Shown here: piece by piece, positions 1 through 5,873 of the stretch
Layout: the number at the start of each line of letters is the position of its first letter
Position numbering within the stretch: the stretch's first letter is position 1
Assembly: GCA_002380675.1 (NCBI GenBank)
Contig: DFWB01000037.1
Span: 1 to 7,356, forward strand
Length of the DNA: 7,356 bases
Direction of reading: 5' to 3'
DNA from: Akkermansiaceae bacterium UBA4145
GTDB taxonomy: Bacteria; Verrucomicrobiota; Verrucomicrobiia; Verrucomicrobiales; Akkermansiaceae
Translations under genes and position numbers: made by a program
Notes under the pieces: generated by a model
Databases searched by the model: none
Told to the model about the DNA's origin: nothing
What the model saw: the letters and a program-made list of their open reading frames with translations, nothing else

Positions 1-2144
1 ATCGCTTCCTCGCGTCGGATTTTGAAGAGCCCGATCTCTGCGGTGTTGCGGACGTGGGCACCCCCACACAGCTCCATCGAGTAGCCGTCCAGGGCCTGGG
101 GCTCGCCCCCGATCTGGACCACCCGGACCTTGTCGCCATACTTGTCGCCGAAGAACTGCATGATGTCCTCACGGCCTTGAACTTCGCCGAAGGAAACTTC
201 CTGCCAGCTCACGGCCTCGCCGGCCTCAATGCAGCTGTTGACCTTTTCCTCGAGGGCGGAGATCTGTTCCGGGCTCACGGCGCTGGAGGTGAAATCAAAC
301 CGCAGGCGGTCCTCGGCAACCAAAGAGCCTTGCTGGGTTGCCTCGGGGGAAACAACTTCGTGCAGAGCCCAGTGCAGCAGGTGGGTGGCAGTATGGTGGG
401 CTTCAATGGGCCGCCTCCGCGCAGAATGAATGGAGAGGGTGATCTTATCGCCAGATTTCAGGGAGGCAGACGAATCCGCGGGGACGCCGTGGGCCCGGGC
501 CGACCCGATCTGCTGGAGCGCAACGATCGGGATTTCTGAGTCCCCAGCGGAGACGACGCCGGTGTCTCCAACCTGCCCGCCCATTTCCGCATAAAAGGGA
601 GAGCGATCCGTCAGGAGCCAGCGAAGGTCCCCATCGAGGTGCGTCTCCAGAATAGCGGCTTCGCAGCTGTCCTGCTCAAAGCCGATGAACTCAGTGTGAA
701 CTTCGGTGGCGATGTCGAGAGCGGAAACAATTTCTGATTTCTGGGCTTCGCGGGCGATTTGTCTGGCCTGCTCCATGAGCTCCTCGAAGCGAGACATCTC
801 CAGAGAGATGCCCCGTTCGCGGCAGAGAAGCTGGGTAAGATCCACCGGGAAGCCAAAGGTATCATAAAGCTTGAAGGCTGCCTCGGGGGGGAAGGCTTCG
901 TCGGTGAGTCTGGCGGCTTCTTCCTCAAACAGGGAGAGGCCCCGGTCGAGGGTTTCGTTGAAGCTGCGCTCCTCACGCTGCAGGGTTTCTACTATGACAG
1001 ACTCCCGAGCCTTGAGCTCTGGAAAGGCCCGCTCCATCTGGTTCACGAGGGTCTTTACCAGTGCGGTCAGGACAAATTTATCTCCAGTGAAGCCCAGAGA
1101 CCGGCCGTATCGTACCGCACGCCGCAGGATGCGCCGCAGGACATAATTGCGCCCGGTGTTGCCCGGAAGAATCCCATCTGCAATCGAGAAGCTGAGCGTG
1201 CGAAGATGATCGGCGATAACCCGGAATGCCACTGCTGTCTTCACGGTTTCGTCCGGAGCGTTCTCGTCAGGACCGGGATAAACGTCCTGATAGGTTTTTC
1301 CGCTCAGCTCCTCGAGGGTATTGAAGATGGGCCGGAAGACATCGGTGTTGTAGTTCGAGGCCTTGCGCGAGAAATCCGTGAAGCCATTTGTGTTTTGGAT
1401 AATCGAACAGGCACGTTCGAATCCCATGCCGGTATCGACATGTTTGGAGGGAAGGTCCCGAAAGCTCCCATCTGCCTCGGCATTGAATTGGATGAAGACG
1501 AGATTCCAGATCTCGATGCACTGATCACTATCCTTGTTCACCAGCAGGCCCCCGGTATCTCCCTCCGGGGTGAGGTCCACATGCAGTTCGGAGCAAGGCC
1601 CGCAGGGGCCCGTCTCTCCCATCATCCAGAAGTTATCGGCCTTTTTGCCATCGACGATATGGACTTCGGGGTCACAGCCGGCCTTTTCGAACAAGGCTTT
1701 CCAGTAGTCGTAGGCTTCCTGGTCAAAGTCGGCTGGGTCATCCGGGCCAGGGCGATAAACGGTGGCGTAAAGGCGCTCGGGGGGAAAGCCCCATCGCTCA
1801 ACCATGAGCTCCCATGCCCAGGTGATGGCGTCCTGCTTGAAATAATCTCCGAAGGACCAGTTCCCCAGCATCTCGAAAAAGGTGTGGTGGTAGGAATCTT
1901 GGCCCACATCCTCGAGGTCGTTGTGCTTACCTCCCGCCCGGATGCACTTCTGGGTGTCGGCGGCCCGGGGAGGGGCGTAGGGCGCTTTTTCCGTGCCGAG
2001 AAAGTAGGGAACGAACTGGTTCATCCCCGCATTGGTGAAGAGCAATCCGGGGGACTGAGGGAGGAGCGACGCGGATGGCACAATGGAGTGCCCCTTCTCT
2101 TCAAAGAAGTCCAGAAAGCTCTGGCGAATTTCCGCGGCGGTCAT
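1..2144 (-). CDS. alaS: Alanyl-tRNA synthetase (C-terminus cut by window edge)
   Basis: This cytoplasmic class II aminoacyl-tRNA synthetase charges tRNA-Ala with alanine and clears Ser/Gly mischarging with its editing domain. Read on the minus strand from ATG at 2144-2142, 714 codons are open to the left edge. The N-terminus (MTAAEIRQSFLDFF) and the motif 2 stretch RAGGKHNDLEDVG, with Arg69 at the same number as in E. coli AlaRS, fix the identity and the start. Motif 3 appears as TGMGFERA near residue 236, and the tRNA-recognition region contains LRRILRRAVRYGRSLG. The editing site is intact: H584xxxH588 (HTATH) and C693xxxH697 (CGGAH), the four expected metal ligands. These lie about 20-27 residues later than in E. 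coli, so there are modest insertions. The C-Ala oligomerisation domain is off the window. No good Shine-Dalgarno sequence precedes the ATG. Long open frames on the opposite strand here are codon-bias shadows. Confidence 0.97.
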   Translation of the reverse strand, partial: MTAAEIRQSFLDFFEEKGHSIVPSASLLPQSPGLLFTNAGMNQFVPYFLGTEKAPYAPPRAADTQKCIRAGGKHNDLEDVGQDSYHHTFFEMLGNWSFGDYFKQDAITWAWELMVERWGFPPERLYATVYRPGPDDPADFDQEAYDYWKALFEKAGCDPEVHIVDGKKADNFWMMGETGPCGPCSELHVDLTPEGDTGGLLVNKDSDQCIEIWNLVFIQFNAEADGSFRDLPSKHVDTGMGFERACSIIQNTNGFTDFSRKASNYNTDVFRPIFNTLEELSGKTYQDVYPGPDENAPDETVKTAVAFRVIADHLRTLSFSIADGILPGNTGRNYVLRRILRRAVRYGRSLGFTGDKFVLTALVKTLVNQMERAFPELKARESVIVETLQREERSFNETLDRGLSLFEEEAARLTDEAFPPEAAFKLYDTFGFPVDLTQLLCRERGISLEMSRFEELMEQARQIAREAQKSEIVSALDIATEVHTEFIGFEQDSCEAAILETHLDGDLRWLLTDRSPFYAEMGGQVGDTGVVSAGDSEIPIVALQQIGSARAHGVPADSSASLKSGDKITLSIHSARRRPIEAHHTATHLLHWALHEVVSPEATQQGSLVAEDRLRFDFTSSAVSPEQISALEEKVNSCIEAGEAVSWQEVSFGEVQGREDIMQFFGDKYGDKVRVVQIGGEPQALDGYSMELCGGAHVRNTAEIGLFKIRREEA

Positions 2145-2351
2145 GGGGCGGTGATTTGGAGCGGCATTCGCAGCGGATGGCAAGGACGGAGATAGGAAGA
2201 GGCCGAAGTTTTCAGAATAACTCGACCGGGGAAGCGCATCACCCGGGCTCGGGGAAAGGTGGGCGGAGTTGCTTGGCCGAGGGGGTTGACGGCAGGAGGG
2301 CCCTTAGATACTTTAATAAACGTTCACTTTTATTTCAGCACCCTTCAATCA
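2145..2351. other. Divergent intergenic region between alaS and the haloperoxidase gene
   Basis: This 207-base gap separates the start codons of two outward-reading genes and must carry both their 5' control regions. A plausible plus-strand promoter sits at 2286-2314. For alaS I see only weak candidates: on the minus strand a TTCTGA, 17 bases, TATCTC arrangement lies roughly 30-60 bases upstream of its ATG, with about half of the consensus matched in each box. I see no T-box, riboswitch or other structured leader. The haloperoxidase reading frame stays open upstream to a GTG at 2259, but nothing in that extension looks coding. Confidence 0.6.
2286..2314 (+). promoter_or_regulatory. Probable sigma-70-type promoter of the haloperoxidase gene
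   Basis: The -35 box is TTGACG at 2286-2291, matching five of six consensus bases. A 17-base spacer leads to TACTTT at 2309-2314, which keeps the first, second and last bases of the -10 consensus. An alternative -10, TTTAAT at 2312-2317, matches better but needs a 20-base spacer. The surrounding sequence changes abruptly from GC-rich to AT-rich here. Initiation near 2320 would give a leader of about 30 bases before the ATG at 2352, which is one reason to prefer that start over the GTG at 2259. The call is from pattern only. Confidence 0.45.
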
Positions 2352-4397
2352 ATGAAAAACCACACCCGCTGGGGCGTCAGTCTGGCCGCCGCCCTTCTCT
2401 CAATGGTCATGCCGTCTTCGGCAGATTCCGTGGCCCGGACCTGGAACGAACAGAATCTGGCTGCGGTGCGCCTGTCGTTTCCCGACCCCCCTGTCCATGC
2501 TCGGAATTTGTTTCACGTTTCAGCGGCAATGTATGACGCGTGGGCGGCTTATGACCCGGAAGCGACCGGCTACCTTTTTCGCGAGAATGCAATCTCAACC
2601 GGAGATGTGGAAGCTGCTCGCCGGGAGGCAGTCAGCCATGCCGCCTACCGGGTCCTGAGACACCGCTACATAGCCGTTCGCCATCCGAATACTCCCTTGG
2701 CGAATGCCCTTCAGGTTCAAAATGAGCTTCGCGATCTCATGATTTCTCTGGGATACAATCCGAATGACCTGAGCACGGTGGGAAACAGCCCCTCCGCGGT
2801 AGGGAACCGGGTGGGCGAAACGTTCATCAACTGGACGAGCAGCGACAACTCCAACGAGACGGGTGGCTATACCGATAGCAGCTATACCCCGGCCAACGAC
2901 CCACTCGTTCTTGCGTTTTCCGGAACTACGTTGAATGACCCCAACCGTTGGCAGCCGCTGGAATTTGTTGAAGCGGTCTCTCAGACGGGCCAACCGCTGG
3001 CGTTTAATACCCAATCGTTCTTGGGGTCGCATTGGCGTGATGTCTGGCCCTTTGCCTTGAGCCGGGAGCCGGGGGAAATCCTGTATTTTGATCCGGGCCC
3101 GCCTCCCCAGCTGGAGGGTGACGGAGATGAGGAATTCAAGGCTGGGAATCTCGAAGTTATCCGCTTTAGCAGCCTCTTGGATCCCGCTGTTGCTCCTGTC
3201 AGGGACTTTTCGCCCGGTGCGATTGGCAATAATTCCCTCGGAACGAATGACGGAACTGGGCATGCCCTTAACCCGGAGACCGGCGAAAGCTATACTTCAA
3301 ATCTCGTAAATGAAGCCGATTTTGGCAGGGTCGTTGCGGAATACTGGGCAGATGGGCCTGAGTCAGAAACGCCTCCCGGGCACTGGAATGTTATTGCCAA
3401 TGAGATTATGGATCACCCCTCTTTCGAGAGGCGCTTCGCGGGATCCGGGCCGGAGCTCAATGAGCTGGAGTGGGAGACCAAGATGTATTTTCTCCTTAAC
3501 GCGTCGTTGCATGATGCGGCTGTCGCAGCGTGGACCTGCAAGAGGGAGTATGATTATGTTCGCCCGATCAGCGCAATTCGCTACATGGCGGCTCAAGGGC
3601 AGTCGAGCAATGAGGCGCTTCCCTTTTACAACGAGGAGGGCATTACCCTTGAGTCCGGACTCGTGGAAATGGTGACCAGAAGCACAGCCCTTGGCGCGGG
3701 AAGGCATGCTAGTCTTGGTCCAAGCGCGATCGGCAAGGTCGCTATTTATTCGTGGCAGGGGGAGCCGGCCAACACCGCAACCCAGATTGGGGGAGTCGGC
3801 TGGATTCTTGCAGAAGACTGGCTCCCGTATCAGCGAGATACCTTTGTGACGCCTGCGTTTGCCGCCTACCTTTCAGGGCACAGTACCTTTAGCCGCGCGG
3901 CCGCAGAGATACTTACCCGTATTACGGGAAGTGAGTTTTTTCCAGGCGGCCTTGCCGTTCATGACGTCGACGATTTGGAATTTGAAGCGGGACCGACGGC
4001 TCCGGTTCAATTGCAATGGGCCACCTATTATGATGCCGCGGATCAGGCTGGTCTTTCCCGCCTTTATGGGGGCATTCATGTGCCGGCAGACGACGGCCCA
4101 GGCCGCACGGTCGGATCCAAGTGCGGGATTGCGGCGTGGGAGCTTGGGATCAAGTATTTTGATGGAAGCATCCTTCAGGAGCGCCCGAGTTTGACCGTGA
4201 CCCGCGTTGCAGAGGACGAGGTCCGACTAGACTGGACGCAGCGGCGAGGGCTTTTTTACAAGGTGCTAAGAACGAGTGACTTGGAGAGTTTTAGCAATGA
4301 GACCTCCTTTGAACGCGCCACAGAGGATCGGGGCACATATACCATCAGCCCGCTGGGTTCGCCTCAGGAATTTTATCAGATCGAGCAGGCGGAGTAG
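2352..4397 (+). CDS. Secreted vanadium-dependent haloperoxidase / PAP2-superfamily protein
   Basis: This 681-aa protein belongs to the vanadium haloperoxidase / type 2 phosphatidic acid phosphatase superfamily, whose members use vanadate to oxidise halides with H2O2, or hydrolyse phosphate esters with the same fold. The start at 2352 gives a Sec signal peptide: basic n-region KNHTR, hydrophobic core about residues 7-20, likely cleavage after Ala24 (SSA-DS). Vanadate-pocket residues are all visible in family order and spacing: Lys397 and Arg404 (KREYDYVRP), Ser508-Gly509-His510 (SGHSTF), Arg570 and His576 (RLYGGIHVPADD). His510 would be the acid-base residue and His576 the vanadate-bonding one. 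Phe503, five residues before the SGH serine, sits where fungal chloroperoxidase has Phe397. An N-terminal helix (MYDAWAAYDP) is also typical. Residues from about 612 form a separate beta-rich tail ending FYQIEQ. The predicted location is periplasmic or extracellular. True halide activity versus phosphatase activity cannot be decided from sequence. No clear Shine-Dalgarno precedes the ATG. Confidence 0.9.
   Translation: MKNHTRWGVSLAAALLSMVMPSSADSVARTWNEQNLAAVRLSFPDPPVHARNLFHVSAAMYDAWAAYDPEATGYLFRENAISTGDVEAARREAVSHAAYRVLRHRYIAVRHPNTPLANALQVQNELRDLMISLGYNPNDLSTVGNSPSAVGNRVGETFINWTSSDNSNETGGYTDSSYTPANDPLVLAFSGTTLNDPNRWQPLEFVEAVSQTGQPLAFNTQSFLGSHWRDVWPFALSREPGEILYFDPGPPPQLEGDGDEEFKAGNLEVIRFSSLLDPAVAPVRDFSPGAIGNNSLGTNDGTGHALNPETGESYTSNLVNEADFGRVVAEYWADGPESETPPGHWNVIANEIMDHPSFERRFAGSGPELNELEWETKMYFLLNASLHDAAVAAWTCKREYDYVRPISAIRYMAAQGQSSNEALPFYNEEGITLESGLVEMVTRSTALGAGRHASLGPSAIGKVAIYSWQGEPANTATQIGGVGWILAEDWLPYQRDTFVTPAFAAYLSGHSTFSRAAAEILTRITGSEFFPGGLAVHDVDDLEFEAGPTAPVQLQWATYYDAADQAGLSRLYGGIHVPADDGPGRTVGSKCGIAAWELGIKYFDGSILQERPSLTVTRVAEDEVRLDWTQRRGLFYKVLRTSDLESFSNETSFERATEDRGTYTISPLGSPQEFYQIEQAE
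4391..4394 (+). promoter_or_regulatory. Ribosome binding site of the sixA-like gene
   Basis: GGAG lies five bases before the ATG at 4400 and within the last codons of the haloperoxidase gene. It supports the chosen start and suggests that the two genes are translated from one message. Confidence 0.6.
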
Positions 4398-4399
4398 GG

Positions 4400-4912
4400 A
4401 TGAGATTCCGTCGCCTGATCCTCATGCGTCACGCGGAAAGCCCTTGGGAAGGAGTGGAAGGTTCTGACCATGAAAGGCCCCTTGGTGTCATGGGCCGCGA
4501 ACAAGGTCCCCGGGTTGGAGCGGCTCTCGTTCAGAAAGGGCGGCTTCCCCAAATTGTGTTGAGTAGTGATGCGCAGCGGACCCGAGAAACATTTGCCGGG
4601 TTGAGTGAAGCCTTTGTGACGAAGGTTGAGGTTCGGTTCCTCTCCTCGTTCTATCAATTCGGGCAGGCTGCCGCAGAGGATGAAATGCTGATGCTGCCGG
4701 AGACGGTGAGCTGCGCTCTGTTGCTGGGCCACAATCCAGGGTGGGAACATCTTGTGGAGGCGCTCACGGGAAAAGCCATCACGATGGAGCCGGCTACCGC
4801 AGTAGTCATGTCGCAGGAATTGAACTCTTGGAAGGATGCCGCTTTTGCAGGGCGGTGGGAATTAGAGGATGTGATTTTACCAGGGCTGCCGCCTGGTGAG
4901 GCCTCGGCCTAG
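4400..4912 (+). CDS. sixA: SixA-type phosphohistidine phosphatase (histidine phosphatase superfamily)
   Basis: This 170-aa cytoplasmic protein has the compact SixA layout (E. coli SixA is 161 aa). SixA removes phosphate from phosphohistidine, for example on HPt domains or phosphotransferase-system proteins. The catalytic RHA motif is at residues 10-12, with His11 as the nucleophile. The DHERPLGVMGREQ segment resembles the usual region after the first motif. SSDAQRTRET (residues 55-64) supplies the second phosphate-binding arginine, probably Arg60, and LLLGHNPG places the second catalytic histidine at His111. The ATG lies two bases after the haloperoxidase stop, and GGAG at 4391-4394, inside the end of that gene, is a well-spaced ribosome site, so co-transcription is likely. 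Its TAG overlaps the stop codon of the convergent lipoprotein gene. The superfamily is certain. The specific SixA function is inferred from length and motif order, and the natural substrate is not shown. Confidence 0.87.
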   Translation: MRFRRLILMRHAESPWEGVEGSDHERPLGVMGREQGPRVGAALVQKGRLPQIVLSSDAQRTRETFAGLSEAFVTKVEVRFLSSFYQFGQAAAEDEMLMLPETVSCALLLGHNPGWEHLVEALTGKAITMEPATAVVMSQELNSWKDAAFAGRWELEDVILPGLPPGEASA

Positions 4913-5256
4913 TAGGCACCTGCGTTGTAAAGCTGACCATTAAGATCCTCCTTTCCGAGGATTCCATACCTCCGCTCAAGCGCACTTCCATTTTTGCGAT
5001 CAAATTCTCTTACCGGAACTTTTCCCGCTCCTTCGGTCGTCTTCATGGTGGCCGGCTCAAGAATACGCCGCCACTGAAAGTAGTAATATTTGTCGTCCCA
5101 TTTAGCGAGGGCGACATGGTCCTGCGGCTGGAGCCCGCCCGCCCTGTCGTGGATCAGCTCAAAGGTCACATCTGGGTACGGGTCGGCGGAACGCTTGTTA
5201 AAGATGAAACAACCGGGCAGGGAAAGTAGGACAAACATGATGAGCAGTTGCCTCAT
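4909..5256 (-). CDS. Small putative lipoprotein of unknown function
   Basis: This is a 115-aa protein beginning MRQLLIMFVLLSLPGC, a short lipoprotein signal peptide whose lipobox L13-P14-G15-C16 would give a mature protein starting at lipidated Cys16. The reading frame continues upstream to 5538, but the start at 5256-5254 is preferred: it puts the signal peptide at the N-terminus and avoids overlap with the divergent gene at 5363. No convincing Shine-Dalgarno is seen. The roughly 100-residue mature part is polar, with an aromatic patch (KWDDKYYYFQWRR, about residues 52-64) and a basic, acidic C-terminal half. I recognise no domain. There is no Asp at position +2, so outer-membrane sorting would be the default in a Gram-negative cell. 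The gene converges on sixA and their stop codons overlap by four bases. Confidence 0.75.
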   Translation of the reverse strand: MRQLLIMFVLLSLPGCFIFNKRSADPYPDVTFELIHDRAGGLQPQDHVALAKWDDKYYYFQWRRILEPATMKTTEGAGKVPVREFDRKNGSALERRYGILGKEDLNGQLYNAGAY

Positions 5257-5362
5257 CGGGGGAAATCTAATCAGCTCGCCGCCAGCCGGTCGAGGGGAAT
5301 TCAACATTGCGGGGTCGCGGCCTGAATGGTGGGATATGCCATCCTGCGCCCCGTTAAGGTTA
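5257..5362. other. Divergent gap between the lipoprotein gene and the 154-aa gene
   Basis: These 106 bases separate two outward-reading genes. On the plus strand TTGCGG at 5307-5312 is a possible -35 box, but the best downstream hexamers are poor. On the minus strand TTGAAT (plus-strand 5299-5304) has no well-spaced -10. I can name no promoter with confidence and see no strong hairpin. Confidence 0.4.
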
Positions 5363-5827
5363 ATGCATCTTCGCTTTACAGAGGAGGAACTCAGCGTCCT
5401 CATTGATATGATCAGCCTCGCCGCTGAGGTTGGATCTCTGAATCGGAAGCCTGGCGCTAAAGAAAATTTTGCAAGGTTTGAAGAATTGGAGAATACCATT
5501 CTTGAAAAGGTCACCCATCTAGGATTTGGCGATATCATCGAGTTCGATGAGGCTCTTCAGCGATATCGGGTCACCACAGATTATCTGACCCGGTCCTTCG
5601 TTCAGGAAGCCATCGATGAGATGCGGAATGAAATCTTTTGGGAGGAGCTTACCCTTCGTCTCGCCGAACGAGATGTCATACGCAAGATAGGGCTTCCGGC
5701 CTGGAACTCCCTGGATGAGGAGAAACGTAAAGAGCATACCAAGCCGATAGAAAAAAGTTACTGGGAAGAATTTACCAAGAGAGGGATCGATACTCTTCAT
5801 CTGATAGCGAGATTCGAGACGGGTTGA
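5363..5827 (+). CDS. Hypothetical protein, 154 aa, acidic and helical
   Basis: I do not recognise this family. The protein begins MHLRFTEEELSVLIDMI, is rich in Glu, Leu, Arg and Lys, and reads as mainly alpha-helical throughout. It has no signal peptide, no membrane segment and no cysteine, so a soluble cytoplasmic protein is likely. Conserved-looking stretches are LGFGDIIEFDEALQRYRVT (residues 53-71) and SYWEEFTKRGIDTLHLI near the C-terminus. AAGG at 5356-5359 lies close to the chosen ATG. An in-frame ATG at 5336 would add nine residues (MPSCAPLRL), which look less like the body of the protein. The frame is open further upstream to 5090 but there it overlaps the lipoprotein gene. It is followed after 46 bases by the kinase-like gene in the same direction, the only hint of a functional partner. 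Confidence 0.72.
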   Translation: MHLRFTEEELSVLIDMISLAAEVGSLNRKPGAKENFARFEELENTILEKVTHLGFGDIIEFDEALQRYRVTTDYLTRSFVQEAIDEMRNEIFWEELTLRLAERDVIRKIGLPAWNSLDEEKRKEHTKPIEKSYWEEFTKRGIDTLHLIARFETG

Positions 5828-5842
5828 GAAGCCTGATATATT
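5814..5842 (+). promoter_or_regulatory. Possible extended -10 promoter ahead of the kinase-like gene
   Basis: TGATATATT at 5834-5842 fits the extended -10 pattern TG-N-TATAAT with one mismatch (hexamer TATATT at 5837-5842). A 17-base spacer separates it from TCGAGA at 5814-5819, which matches four of six -35 bases. Initiation would fall near 5849, at the first base of the hairpin. The -35 lies inside the end of the 154-aa gene, so this would be an internal promoter. AT-rich runs can mimic such boxes. Confidence 0.42.
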
Positions 5843-5848
5843 TTACTC

Positions 5849-5865
5849 CCCGGAGGCGCTCCGGG
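5849..5865 (+). repeat. Perfect 7-bp inverted repeat (RNA hairpin) before the kinase-like gene
   Basis: CCCGGAG at 5849-5855 and CTCCGGG at 5859-5865 are exact reverse complements around the 3-base loop GCG. The hairpin ends eight bases before the ATG at 5874. There is no T-run after it on either strand, so it does not look like an intrinsic terminator. The only Shine-Dalgarno-like sequence in the gap, GGAGG at 5852-5856, is buried in the stem and is too far (17 bases) from the ATG. It may be a leader stem-loop affecting mRNA stability or translation. Confidence 0.6.
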
Positions 5866-5873
5866 CTCACGCC

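Noticed and set aside
759..2195. A 478-codon open frame on the plus strand opposite alaS, plus a shorter one at 54-539
   Set aside because: They lie fully antisense to unmistakable alaS coding sequence. The translations are rich in Gly, Val and Leu without motifs, as expected from the complement of a GC-rich gene.
2259..2351. N-terminal extension of the haloperoxidase from GTG at 2259
   Set aside because: It would bury the signal peptide 31 residues inside the protein and would read through the probable promoter at 2286-2314.
2595..3263. A 222-codon minus-strand frame opposite the haloperoxidase
   Set aside because: The plus strand here is continuous, motif-bearing haloperoxidase sequence. 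The antisense product has no recognisable feature and no ribosome site.
4895..4920. Possible bidirectional terminator hairpin (GGTG...CACC with an inner AGGCC/GGCCT stem) at the sixA/lipoprotein junction
   Set aside because: The outer and inner arms do not join into one continuous stem, and neither strand has a T-run after it, so it is probably chance in GC-rich sequence.
5090..5362. N-terminal extension of the 154-aa protein up to 5090
   Set aside because: It overlaps the lipoprotein gene on the opposite strand, and the added residues look like low-quality antisense translation.
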